Below are positions 41,972-52,898 of a stretch of 64,000 nt of DNA, piece by piece. Location: positions 9,412,977 to 9,476,976 of the forward strand of contig CAXIPT010000003.1 in NCBI GenBank assembly GCA_964030475.1, read 5' to 3'. The notes under the pieces are model-generated. The model did not search any database and had not been told where the DNA came from. It worked only from the letters and a program-made list of their open reading frames with translations. Position 1 is the stretch's first letter. The number at the start of each line of letters is the position of its first letter. The position numbers and the translations under genes are program-made. This DNA is from Tethya wilhelma (Eukaryota; Porifera; Demospongiae; Tethyida; Tethyidae).

Positions 41972-43339
41972 ATGGACAAACTACTATTGACCGTAGTTCT
42001 TGCAGCTCTTCTATCGACTGCTTTAGCCGATACACCTGCCAATTGCACCTACGGGGACATTGCAGGGACTTGGATCTTTCATTTGGGTGAAACTGGCCAC
42101 ACTGGTGATGTTGATTGTACAGAATTTACTCCAACTTCCACTCTCAAGGTTGACCTGACCTTTCCTGACAGGGCAGTGGACGAGCAAGGCAATAAGGGTT
42201 TTTGGACACTGATCTACAATCAAGGATTTGAAGTGGTGATTGGTAACCATAAATATTTCGCCTTCTCCAACTACACCAAGATCAATTCCACTGCTGCCAT
42301 TAGTCACTGTGATTCCACACTCCATGGCTGGTCACATGACCTCTGGGACCACAACTGGGCATGCTATTTTGGAGTGAAGCAACCCAGTGAAGGACTTGGT
42401 AAAATTGAACCAAAAATCACAACATATCCAATCCTCAAACTTAACCGAAAATACGTAAAGAATGACGATTTCGTGAACGAGATCAATGCTAAAACTAACC
42501 TTTGGAAAGCCGTACATTATCCAGAACTTGAAACAATGACACTTGAAGATCGTCTTCAAAGAGCCGGTGGAGTGCCCAAATATGGACGGTTCCCATTTCC
42601 CGGTAGTGCTAGAATTGACGAAGAAACTCGCCTAGCTGCCAGCAAGCTCCCCTCTAGTTTTGACTGGAGGGATGTGGATGGTGTTAACTATGTCTCTCCC
42701 ATCAGAAACCAAGGACAGTGTGGTAGCTGCTATTCCTTTGCTTCGATGGCAATGCTTGAAGCGAGAGTTCGTATCATGACAAATAATGATCTCAAACCTG
42801 TGTTCTCTCCGCAAGATGTTCTCGGCTGTTCGGATTATGCTCAAGGCTGTGATGGGGGATTTCCCTACCTGATTGCTGGTAAATATGCTGAAGATTATGG
42901 TGTAGTTTCGGAAGATTGTTTCCCGTACCTTGGACACAATACCAAATGTAATGAAAAATCAGACTGCCTACGTTGGTACGCCACAGACTATCACTACATC
43001 GGAGGTTTCTATGGAGCCACAAACGACGAACTAATGCGTCTTGACCTAGTCAAGAACGGTCCTATTGCTGTCGGCTTTGAAGTGCTCAGTGACTTCACCC
43101 ACTACAAGAGTGGCATCTATCGTCACACTGGTTTGGAGGACTCGTTTAACCCGTGGGTGGTGACCAACCACGCTGTACTGGTGGTTGGTTATGGGGAGGA
43201 ATTGGGAACAAAGTACTGGATCGTCAAGAACAGCTGGGGTGAGAACTGGGGCGAGGAAGGTTACTTTAAGATCTTGAGAGGAGTCGATGAAGTCGGCATT
43301 GAAAGTTTGGCTGTGGCTGTTACACCAGTCCTGCCTTGA
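41972..43339 (+). CDS. CTSC: Cathepsin C (dipeptidyl peptidase I), copy 2, intronless
   Basis: 455 aa, nearly identical to copy 1 over the whole length. The same signal peptide, exclusion domain start (DTPANCTYGD), Cys253 (NQGQCGSCYSF), His400 (NHAVLVVGYG) and Asn420 (KNSWGENWG) are present. A Met three codons upstream (MEIMDK) is an alternative start. Substitutions are scattered and mostly conservative, so both copies look functional. It is a tandem duplicate that kept its promoter block but not the rest of the spacer. Expected role: lysosomal processing of N-terminal dipeptides, possibly for digestion or for activating granule-type proteases. Confidence 0.93.
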   Translation: MDKLLLTVVLAALLSTALADTPANCTYGDIAGTWIFHLGETGHTGDVDCTEFTPTSTLKVDLTFPDRAVDEQGNKGFWTLIYNQGFEVVIGNHKYFAFSNYTKINSTAAISHCDSTLHGWSHDLWDHNWACYFGVKQPSEGLGKIEPKITTYPILKLNRKYVKNDDFVNEINAKTNLWKAVHYPELETMTLEDRLQRAGGVPKYGRFPFPGSARIDEETRLAASKLPSSFDWRDVDGVNYVSPIRNQGQCGSCYSFASMAMLEARVRIMTNNDLKPVFSPQDVLGCSDYAQGCDGGFPYLIAGKYAEDYGVVSEDCFPYLGHNTKCNEKSDCLRWYATDYHYIGGFYGATNDELMRLDLVKNGPIAVGFEVLSDFTHYKSGIYRHTGLEDSFNPWVVTNHAVLVVGYGEELGTKYWIVKNSWGENWGEEGYFKILRGVDEVGIESLAVAVTPVLP

Positions 43340-43888
43340 ACTTAATGTTGAACACAAGCTATAGACTATACACTTGAAGTTGTATATAGTCTCCGTATTC
43401 TAGGCCTTGAACTAAGTCTTGTTGTTCATAATTTATAAATTCCCTCCCTATTATAATGTTTAATAAAAATTATTAAATAAGTAATATTATTGTATATATA
43501 TGTGTACAATGCAATAAGTTCCCTGGACCTATACATTACAGAATTAACTATAGGTAAGGAAATTTTTGCTGACTTCTATACCGCGGCCTCTACCACCCAT
43601 TAAGTCATGCCATGTACAATAATATTATGAATAATTTATTGTATAATCATGTGATGATTATTACACAAAGTGCATGCTATCATTACAGTTATAATACAAA
43701 ATTAAATGCAACACTAACACATATTATGGTGAACATGTCAATGCCTCTATCGTCACACACTAAAACACTTATGTAGAGTTTTATTAGAAAGAGTCGCTGA
43801 ACAAAATCTAATAATTTAAACGTAACTTTTTCACTCAAATAAAAATTAACAAACCTACAGTCAAAAAAATTTCTCACAAAAAACGATT
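43340..43888. other. 3' flanks of cathepsin C copy 2 and ELMO (convergent)
   Basis: AT-rich sequence with polyadenylation-like AATAAA words (for example AATAAAAATTATT at about 43461). No gene seen. Confidence 0.5.
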
Positions 43889-46060
43889 CTAGTTGTCCAA
43901 TTTATAGTAGAAATCAAAATCGACAGGCTCCCTTGGAATTGTGGGCGGGGCACTAGGAATTGTGACATTCTCAATATCGAGGAGACGCAATTTCAAGTCC
44001 ATATTCAACAGCGTCTCGAGATCCTCTTCCGATGCCTTGCTTGGCATTTTCTTTCCTGCCAACACGGACAGACCGTCAACCCAAATGTTATAGACGGTCT
44101 CATTCGGTGCTGTGAAATCTAAGTGTTCGTCACCTTCGTAGAATATCGAGAAGATGTTGGGTTGTTGGCCCTTCCTGATGGTCGAGGCGTGAGGACAGTT
44201 GGCACCAATCTCCAACCGCATCTCCGAGACTTGGATCTTCTTTTCTAAGGCTTCAATGGGTGGGGCTTGTGTGATGCTCGTCGTGTCCCCAAAATGTAAC
44301 ATTTTGTTGTTTGGCGACAAACGACAGTAGAAGAATTGATCACGTCTTCGAGTGGGACGTGGAAAGGACGCCCCTTCAATTAGATGACGTAATCGCTCCT
44401 CTTTGATGAGCTTCAACAGCTCCGGTCTGATCTGCTCCGACAGCTCCTGAACGGGTTTCGACTTGAGGACAGCTTCGTCCAAAAGTTGGCTGTTTTCTTC
44501 GGTTTGAGTGATCTTTCGATAGCTCAGATCAAACAGCCTCTGCTTAAGGATATCAAAGCTAGTAAGAGTGGAGCCCGTACCTTGGAGCACAGTGGTGATC
44601 TGTTTCGTGACGACCACCATCACCTTCTCAAGATCGAGAACAGAGGCTCTCATCTCTCTCCACGTTCTAAAGAGAAGCTGAATGCACACGCTAAACAGCT
44701 CCTTGAATGACTCTTCTGCCCATACCATGATTGGAATGAACTCGTAGCCAATCTCGGAGGGCGGTTCGCCAATTCGAAAGATTTGACACAGCACCTTAGT
44801 GAGTGCGACGCTCGTCATCGCAAAAGGACACTGGCTGTCGGCGTAGCTGAAAAGCAATCGTGTGTAACTCTCGTGCTTTGTCTTGGCAAAGTGCACCATG
44901 CAGTCGAGAGCGAGCACGCCGGGTGGCGTCTCGTTGAACTCATCCTGTGGATCTCCTTTCGTGAACCCGAGCTGTTTCCAGTGACTTTCAGAAATCGGTT
45001 TCGACTTGCTCGTAGAGTACTCATCGGGAAAAGCTCGCGTTGGGAGCAATCTCACATCTTCTTCCATCTTGGGGTGCCCCGATACGAACCTCATCTTCAT
45101 ACGATTCTCACAGAGGTTCAGCACGTAGCACTGATAAACGTAGATCTCGTGAGATATATCCTGCGGTACGACGCCACGAAAGTAGTTGAGAATGTACTCC
45201 GAGAGGGACTTGGAGTAGCGATTCAGTGCCAGGTCTCTCATCACCTGCTCCCTGTTCTGGGCCTTGGAGATCATGGCATTGATGAAGGCCAACGTGGTGT
45301 ACTTGACTTCAATCTGGGTTCTCATCAGAAAGGGAATGGGAGAACTCACCGATATCTCCTTGGCAACGGTGCTGTAAAATTTCAGACTATTTGTGACAAT
45401 ATTTTCCAAAATGCTCAGACTTCTTGAGACGACATTGGGACGAAAGAAATCCTGGCTGTGTAGCGACTTGTCGATAACGTTGATGAGCTTCTTGACGAAA
45501 TTTTCTGTGAGAGCATCCCAGGATACGATCCCGTGTTCCATGAGCTCCTGAAAAGCACCCAGAGTGTTGGCAAGTTGCGTGAAATCGTGTTCATTGGTCG
45601 GCTGTGTTCCCTCGACCAAACTGGTCAGACAGGTAATCCCGTCCAGTTTGATGAACTCGAACGCAAACACGTAATCTTTTGACAACAAGAACAACTCGTT
45701 GATGGCTTTCATCTTATCCTCGGAGCTCTTGGACTTGACCTTGCTGTGCAGCTCCTTGGCAGCCACGGGAGGTGTGAGAGCAATCCTCAAGATGTCTCCG
45801 TTCTTTAGCTTCAAACGGTTCTCCTCAGTGATGTAGCCAAATTTTGCCGTTGGGGGGGCATTGGGAGGGGGGTCTGTGTACTTCAATGTGTATCTCTCGG
45901 GGAATTCGACGTTCCACTGAGCACAGACGTCTCTGACGATATTAGTTAGGGGAAGGTTTTGAGCTACGTCGAGGAGCAGGGGTTGTTTAGGCGGTAGAGT
46001 GGGTTCTGACTGGATGGCAAGCTTCACCCTGTCTTGCTTGCCCGACGAGCTTATGGACAT
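43889..46060 (-). CDS. ELMO: ELMO (engulfment and cell motility) protein, full length, intronless
   Basis: 723 aa in one exon, very close to the 720-730 aa of vertebrate ELMO1/2. The N-terminal Ras-binding-like and armadillo part (YITEENRLKLKNGDILRIAL, GIVSWDALTENF) is followed by the ELMO domain (about residues 320-490, QTPPGVLALD-like ETPPGVLALDCMVHFAKT). Then come the helical linker, a PH domain (FFYCRLSPNNKMLHFGDT, NIWVDGLSVLAGKK) and the C-terminal SH3-binding tail (LRLLDIENVTIPSAPPTIPR). ELMO partners with DOCK180-type exchange factors to activate Rac in phagocytosis and cell migration, in the cytosol and at the membrane. The lack of introns is unusual next to the many-exon vertebrate genes. 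Upstream (46158-46187) is a (GT)n run. Confidence 0.94.
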   Translation of the reverse strand: MSISSSGKQDRVKLAIQSEPTLPPKQPLLLDVAQNLPLTNIVRDVCAQWNVEFPERYTLKYTDPPPNAPPTAKFGYITEENRLKLKNGDILRIALTPPVAAKELHSKVKSKSSEDKMKAINELFLLSKDYVFAFEFIKLDGITCLTSLVEGTQPTNEHDFTQLANTLGAFQELMEHGIVSWDALTENFVKKLINVIDKSLHSQDFFRPNVVSRSLSILENIVTNSLKFYSTVAKEISVSSPIPFLMRTQIEVKYTTLAFINAMISKAQNREQVMRDLALNRYSKSLSEYILNYFRGVVPQDISHEIYVYQCYVLNLCENRMKMRFVSGHPKMEEDVRLLPTRAFPDEYSTSKSKPISESHWKQLGFTKGDPQDEFNETPPGVLALDCMVHFAKTKHESYTRLLFSYADSQCPFAMTSVALTKVLCQIFRIGEPPSEIGYEFIPIMVWAEESFKELFSVCIQLLFRTWREMRASVLDLEKVMVVVTKQITTVLQGTGSTLTSFDILKQRLFDLSYRKITQTEENSQLLDEAVLKSKPVQELSEQIRPELLKLIKEERLRHLIEGASFPRPTRRRDQFFYCRLSPNNKMLHFGDTTSITQAPPIEALEKKIQVSEMRLEIGANCPHASTIRKGQQPNIFSIFYEGDEHLDFTAPNETVYNIWVDGLSVLAGKKMPSKASEEDLETLLNMDLKLRLLDIENVTIPSAPPTIPREPVDFDFYYKLDN

Positions 46061-46156
46061 GGTGGTGTTTTGATGAGAGATGTGGTGGTTGTTTAGAAAA
46101 CCGTTTGTGAGAGTTTATGTATGTACCGTGATTATGATAGGTGTCAAAGATGCTAC

Positions 46157-46187
<31 letters not shown>

Positions 46188-47082
46188 CACAGTGTAGATT
46201 GCCAGATATGCACATTAAGATTGTGTACACATGACAATATAGGTATGTAAATCATAGCGCTATAGCAAGCATGGTAGCTTTACTTTCATGAATAAACATG
46301 AACTGTTGATTAGCTACTTTCACAAAGTACGTATAGCACACATGATAATCCTAAACACACACACACACACACACACAGTGAAAAAAAAAAAATCTGGAGA
46401 TCTAGCTGGGAAACGAACCCAGGTCTTTCAAATTCTAGTCAAATGGTCTTACCACTGAGTTACTAGAACCCATAGGCATTGAAGCAGAAAATAGCAGTGT
46501 GTGCACAGGAAGCTTCTATGCATGGTACATATGTGACTATAATAAACAGCCCTATAGACTTATCCTGTCCAACCCAAGCTGGTCATCCATCCACCCACCT
46601 TCTACCCACAGTGACCATCCAACAGCTCCTTGTTTGTACAACTACCAGCCACTGATAAGTGGCTTCTACACACCCACCCACTCACACACACCACTGGTCA
46701 CATACCCATACACATATACATAGTTATCGTGACCAATGCATAATACATACATGTGTGCAAGGTACAAAAGAAGCTTTGACAGTGATCAGGATCGAAGATC
46801 ATCCGATCCAACAAAGACATTAAGTTTTCAAAATGGGTGCTAGTAGGTCTAAGCACTAACACTCCACATATAACCCACTACTAGGAGGCCTAGGTATAGA
46901 ACATCATTTGGAGAAGGTTAAGGTACAAGGAACACTAGACAAATGATCATGATATTGACGATACAAATCAGTATACAGAGATACACAAATCTGATATCGC
47001 CATAGTGAATCAAGAATGCACATCACTTTCAGTACAAGCACTCACCACTAACAAGAGAGAAAGAAAACACCTCACACTTACA

Positions 47083-47151
<69 letters not shown>

Positions 47152-48539
47152 ATGACATTAGGCAGCAGTAGCTAGATCATACTTAGAGAGGATCACATGG
47201 AATCGGAGTACTATCACCCACACACTATTTACCAGTGACTCCACATCCACATTGTACAGTTGATACACCATCAATAAATTAAGGGACAGACCCTCCAATT
47301 ACTTACAAAATGTACCACAATGTGCCCTAGAGGAAATACACAGGCTGTTACAATGCCATGAAATAAACACCCCAATGACATCATCGGTGGACCGACCCTC
47401 CAATTACTCACAAAATGTGTCCAAGAGGAAATAAAATTATGCTGGGTGTTACAAGGCCATGACAACATCCGTGAGAGAGCTGCCAAAAAGAAAACCCACC
47501 CAAACTAAAGAATGAGCTAACAATACATCATTGGCCCATTGACTTACTATTGTTGCAATGATAACACATTATATGGTATGTGTGTGACTGTAAAAAGCTA
47601 TTCTAGTACCACACTAGCTGGTATATTATTTCCACAACTGGTGTATTGGACATATCATACATATTCAAGGATCTATTGACAATACAATGGATTTGAGTTT
47701 GTAAAGAATGCCAATTCTTATGAATAGCAGTTTTAGCAATGGCCTTAATCTAAATTTGTATTTCTAAAATAACAGTGAACGTAAAAAATCAGCGTTTGAT
47801 GTAGAGTTGGAAACACACTTTGCCAATCTGTGTGTACTACTTACAATGATAATGCTGCTGGCAGAATAGTGATCACAACTAAACTACGATGTGGAGAGAC
47901 TGTAATGTCATATTAAAATCAGCCCCTCCCAACTAATGACAATTTCTTTTATTAAAGATCCTCTGTACAGGCACACACATTCGTGGGCATTATTCTGGAG
48001 ATGTAAAACAATCAGCTCCCAGAAATAACAAGAGAAGAGTGGAATATACAGATCCAATGCTGAAAAATACAAATTTTTGAAGTCTACCAAAACTGGGCAG
48101 GGCCATGATGCTCCTACTCACAGGAGTTTGGCTAATAATACAAAATTTGCATGCAGCATAAATCAGTTTATCTTCTCACACAACATATTTCATCAGAGGA
48201 CTGTGGAGCTGATATTAAAATCGCTAAACCCAACTTGGCAAAGGGGCAAAAGTAGGCAAACAAGAAAATGTATCACAGGCAAAAAAAATCACTCCTAAAC
48301 GCCCTTCTTACTGAATAAAAAAGTGTAATGAATGCTTACCTATCTTGAATGTAAGACGGCCAGTAGTTGAAGCATATGGTTAGAGGAGATGAAGAGAAAT
48401 TCACAAACAGGTCTTCCAGTCAACAGGAGTCCAGGCCCTTATGATTAAAAAATGACGTCATTATATTGATTTTCTAAATATCCGTCATCAGCAGAAATAT
48501 TGAAACATTTTGCAAGCTTCCCAACACAACTATTACACG
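46061..48539. other. Gene-poor spacer with microsatellites and a SINE
   Basis: It contains (GT)n at about 46158-46187, (CA)n at about 46353-46377, (CA)n then (GA)n at 47081-47149, and the reverse SINE listed separately. Two related blocks around 47280-47345 and 47385-47450 (GACCCTCCAATTACT, CAAAATGTGTCC/ACC) form a diverged direct repeat. No coding exon could be supported. Confidence 0.55.
46383..46505 (-). mobile_element. tRNA-derived SINE copy, minus strand
   Basis: Read on the minus strand: TGCTATTTTCTGCTTCAATG, CCTATGGGTTCTAGTAACTC (A-box region), GGTAAGACCATTTGACTAGA, then the B-box region GACCTGGGTTCGTTTCCCAG and an A/T tail. This is the fullest copy in the window and supports the consensus used for the others. 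Confidence 0.8.
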
Positions 48540-49669
48540 ATGTCGACACTCAAGTCTAGCTTGCAAGACTTGTTGGTGTTCAAGTTGATCCCCAAGATCC
48601 ACTACTGGAAGAATGAATTAGACTGGCACAAGCTCAATGTCAGTTTCTGGGGCTCGCTCTCATTCATTGGATTGGTGAGGGAGCAGTCAGATGAAATTAT
48701 TTTTTGCTGTATGAACTTGCACGAAATTGGTTTTCCCTTGGTTACCAGGTGGTCAATAGTTTTTGCTACATGGACGAGTTGCATTTATCACTGTCCCATT
48801 TAATATGTGCATATGTGCATGATAATCAAGAGACATACATACAACTTCAGAAGAAAAAATCATGTTGCATCATCTGGTGCTACTACACCATGTCATGTAG
48901 GATGAATCCTTACAAGTTTTCAGACAAATAGTGGAATCACTATCAGCATGTCCTAGACATGCACTCTTCACATGCTAAGGATGTGCATTGCAAGAGATTT
49001 CCTGCTACTCCTGTATTGATTTACCACCTCTCATCCTCTACACAAGCCCTGCATTCTTTGTTTGTGCAGAACACATCTAGCCTCTCATCCTAGGCCCTTC
49101 AGGCCTCCCTTACCTTTTTTTTTAAGAAAAATTATTTGAGAGGGAGAATGCTTCTTGGAAACATGGCTAGAACACATCCGTACTTATCTTCTATTTACTA
49201 TCGTTCCACAGGGTGTTGCTTTGGTGATCTTTGGTTCCACCCTCCTCGACATTGCCAACCACCTCTCTGTTGGGGTCGGTATCTTGGCTCTCATGTTCAC
49301 CTGTCGAGCCGTGGGTGCCGGTGTAGGGAGCGTGGGGTCAGGGGTCATCATGGACAAGTTTGTACAGTACCATTTCACGGCAATGATTGTGACCCTCATA
49401 GCCTCGATTGCAAGTAAGAGAATACACAAAGAAAACTGCATACTAGTAAGCTAGTACATGTAGAACTTTGGTAAAGGTTAGAAACTGACTACCTTGAATG
49501 ATTGTTGTAGGGTTATGATGGCATGTTTTTTTTTCTCTCTTTCTTTCTCTCTTTGTAGCCACTGCTGTGATACCCTTTTCTGTTCACATTGCTATGTTTG
49601 CGGTGCTCATGATTGCTAATGGAATGTGTATTGGTTCTCTTGATAATGGTATGTATGTCCTTAATAGCA

Positions 49670-49712
<43 letters not shown>

Positions 49713-51931
49713 TGTCATGCAATTTATATTCAACCTCATACCATTGGTTATCTTTGTTTTGCAGGTGTCCATGCTGTGTTGATGAGACTATGGGGTGACA
49801 AATCTGGTCCTTGTATGCAAGTGCTTCATTTCTGCTTTGCATTTGGTGCATTTCTAGCCCCTCTCATATCAAAGCCATTCATCAGTGACGGACAAGAACC
49901 TGATGAAAATGCAAGCAGTAACACAACTGCTTTGCTCTGTGACACTTTTTTTAACACTACCAGCGATGCATCCAGTGGATTTTACTGGAACAAATACAAA
50001 CCCTACTTTAATGAAACAGACTGTTTTCAACTATTGTACGATGTCTGTTACAACATTTCCGAAGGGTTTTCCCCTGACTACACATATTTTAACTCCACTC
50101 TAACCAACTGCTCTGACGAATTTAATGTAACAAGTGAGAATCTTCAACTCGCTGATACGTCCAGGTTCAAGTATGCCTACCTGATCGCGTGCACTCTCTT
50201 CATACTACCTCTCATTGCTTTCACGTACTTTGCATTTCGTTACGAACTTCTTTCCAAGAGTGGTTGCCGAAAGCAAAAGATTGAAGCTCAAATTTTGAGC
50301 CAGGAAGATCAAACCGAAGAAAATGAAGAACAGTCTACACAGGAGTCCAAACCAAAAGTGAAGTCCTCTACTTCAAAAGCAACTGTCGTCTACACGGTTG
50401 TGCTTTTCACCCTCCTGTTTTGTTTCATGTTCATCTACGTGGGTATGGAGATTAGTTTCGGGAGTCTTATTTTGACCGTCGCTGTAAAGGGTGAGCTAAA
50501 CTTTGAAAAACAACAGGCAGCTGTCCTAATTGTCATGCAATTTATATTCAACCTCATACCATTGGTTATCTTTGTTTTGCAGGTGTCCATGCTGTGTTGA
50601 TGAGACTATGGGGTGACAAATCTGGTCCTTGTATGCAAGTGCTTCATTTCTGCTTTGCATTTGGTGCATTTCTAGCCCCTCTCATATCAAAGCCATTCAT
50701 CAGTGACGGACAAGAACCTGATGAAAATGCAAGCAGTAACACAACTGCTTTGCTCTGTGACACTTTTTTTAACACTACCAGCGATGCATCCAGTGGATTT
50801 TACTGGAACAAATACAAACCCTACTTTAATGAAACAGACTGTTTTCAACTATTGTACGATGTCTGTTACAACATTTCCGAAGGGTTTTCCCCTGACTACA
50901 CATATTTTAACTCCACTCTAACCAACTGCTCTGACGAATTTAATGTAACAAGTGAGAATCTTCAACTCGCTGATACGTCCAGGTTCAAGTATGCCTACCT
51001 GATCGCGTGCACTCTCTTCATACTACCTCTCATTGCTTTCACGTACTTTGCATTTCGTTACGAACTTCTTTCCAAGAGTGGTTGCCGAAAGCAAAAGATT
51101 GAAGCTCAAATTTTGAGCCAGGAAGATCAAACCGAAGAAAATGAAGAACAGTCTACACAGGAGTCCAAACCAAAAGTGAAGTCCTCTACTTCAAAAGCAA
51201 CTGTCGTCTACACGGTTGTGCTTTTCACCCTCCTGTTTTGTTTCATGTTCATCTACGTGGGTATGGAGATTAGTTTCGGGAGTCTTATTTTGACCGTCGC
51301 TGTAAAGGGTGAGCTAAACTTTGAAAAACAACAGGCAGCTGTCCTGCAATCGGTGTTTTGGGGAACGTTTGCATTCGCCAGACTCATATCCGTAGCGCTC
51401 GTCCTGTTCAAAGTAAGATCGTCCGTCATGATTTGTGGAAATTTGTCAGGGAGCTTACTTGCTTCAATTATCATGATATTTTACCCTCACGATGTCACGG
51501 CTATTTGGATAGGTACTGCGGTGCTCGGTATGAGCTACGCGTCCATATTTCCCACAACCATGACTTGGATGAGCGAGAATGCTAAAGCCACTGGGAAAGC
51601 GACGGCGGTACTCAACACTGCTGGTACGTTGGGCGATTTGACCATCCCGACGGCCTTTGGGGCACTAATTGCACAAGTTTCCCCCGACTCCTTAATTTAT
51701 GGAACGTTTGTTGGAGTGGTTGTGTCCATTTGTATCGTCTCTGCTCTGTTTTTGGTAGCCTGTATACAAAGAAGAAGAACTCGATCTAAATCTATCGCTG
51801 TAAATGGTGGCGAAGAATTGGTCTCATCGTCAAGGTCCCAGTACTCAATACTCCAGGAGGACTCGGTGTCGATGGACAATGAAGAGAGAGATATTGCTGA
51901 GGAAAAACAAGAAGAAGAAACAATGAATTAG
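48540..51931 (+). CDS. MFSD4-like major facilitator transporter, gene 1
   Basis: Four exons: 48540-48674, 49212-49413, 49559-49648 and 50583-51931 (phases 0, 1, 1), giving 591 aa. It begins KNELDWHKLNVSFWGSLSFI. Exon 2 has the first MFS signature region (STLLDIANHLSVGVGILALM, CRAVGAGVGSVGSGVIMDK). Exon 4 has LWGDKSGPCMQVLHFCFAFG and FLAPLISKPF, typical of the MFSD4/NaGLT1 branch. A long glycosylated loop follows, then six more helices and an acidic C-tail. Likely a plasma-membrane solute (sugar-type) transporter; the substrate is unknown. The first 750 bases or so of exon 4 also exist as an identical upstream copy (see 49710-50527); skipping that copy restores an intact message. Genes 2 and 3 at 54208 and 59634 share every intron position. 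Confidence 0.82.
49672..49710. repeat. (CA)n microsatellite at a duplication junction
   Basis: The CA run ends exactly where the 818-bp duplicated block begins. Confidence 0.9.
49710..51345 (+). repeat. Identical 818-bp direct tandem duplication inside MFSD4-like gene 1
   Basis: The block 49710-50527 (acceptor plus the first part of exon 4) repeats as 50528-51345. The translations are identical over the whole unit and I saw no base difference in the parts I compared. The upstream copy has an acceptor but no proper donor; its frame runs into intron sequence and stops at 50598-50600. The left junction coincides with a (CA)n run. It is either a very recent duplication or an assembly artefact, perhaps from two haplotypes. 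Confidence 0.9.
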
Positions 51932-51948
51932 CATTAATACCATATACA

Positions 51949-52037
51949 TAACCTTGTAAACCAGTCCCTCCCCGCCATGCTTATTGCTATGCGCTGGCAA
52001 TATAAGCATAGTGGAGAGGGGCTGGTTTACGAGGCTA
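51949..52037. mobile_element. Short MITE, ACCTTGTAAACCAGTCC..GGTTTACGAGGCTA family
   Basis: The left end TAACCTTGTAAACCAGTCCC is the inverted copy of the right end GGGGCTGGTTTACGAGGCTA. It is related to the 31184-31239 element and lies just after the stop codon of MFSD4-like gene 1. Confidence 0.75.
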
Positions 52038-52069
52038 CTGTATACGTATATTATTTATTAATGGTTGGT

Positions 52070-52640
52070 CATGTTTGAGTTTTAGATTTCTATTAATTTT
52101 TAATTTTGTTACAGCAAAAGATCACGAAAATTAAACGAATTGGCATTAATACTGTACAAAGTATTTATTTATTGATGGTTATGTGGTCATGTTTCAGAAA
52201 TCAATTGATATTTGTAATTTTAATTTTGTTTACAGTAAAAGATTACAAAAGTAGAAGGATGATAAGTGATGAATATAGCAAGTTTGATCGTGGTTTGATC
52301 AGAATGTGAGTGAAAACATGTGGAGTGAGAATGTGAACAAAACAAAACAAAAATATATAGTGAGAAAAAATACATTTGCATGGTGAACAAAGCAGTAGTG
52401 GATAAAAAAGTAAGAAAATCGGCGACATAGTTGGACACTTCAAGTTTCAAATCTCAATTGGTTTTTATTACTACAGCAAAGGATCACAAAAGGCTGATGA
52501 GTAGCAATGAAATTGTAAGCATTAGTGAATTATTTGATCAGGATGCGAGCAAAGAAATCGTGTACAATGGATTAAGATGAGAAAAAAAATGTACAGTGAA
52601 AGAATAAATTGATGGACAAATAAGTAATGGATAAAAAATA
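52070..52640. repeat. Degenerate direct repeats, about 120-200 bp
   Basis: Blocks built around ACAGCAAAAGATCACGAAAA, TTTACAGTAAAAGATTACAAAAG and ACAGCAAAGGATCACAAAAGG, each followed by GATGA..AGT..GAATAT or similar, recur near 52112, 52232 and 52474. They appear to be decayed tandem copies of one segment. Confidence 0.55.
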
Positions 52641-52898
52641 AACAAAACAAGCAATATTTTAAATCAACTTTATTATAATATAAAAATAGTGTGAGATATA
52701 CCAAGCTTAAGCACATATACATTGGGCCATTAAGGTACAAAATGTTGAATGCCTATAACTCAACAAACACACACAGAAAAAACACAAAGGCATAGCTCAC
52801 AAGTGACTGTCCCTGGGTATGAGTTTGAAAATCAGTCTCAAAACGAACAAATCTATTGCAGGAATGAATGCCTTGATCGATCACATAAAGACAACACC

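Noticed and set aside
44783..45427. Open frame of 214 codons on the plus strand
   Set aside because: It lies wholly antisense to the ELMO coding exon, which has full-length family similarity; a shadow frame.
49765..50600. Mutually exclusive exons 4a and 4b in MFSD4-like gene 1
   Set aside because: The copies are identical and 4a has no donor, so it cannot encode an alternative; artefact or recent duplication is simpler.
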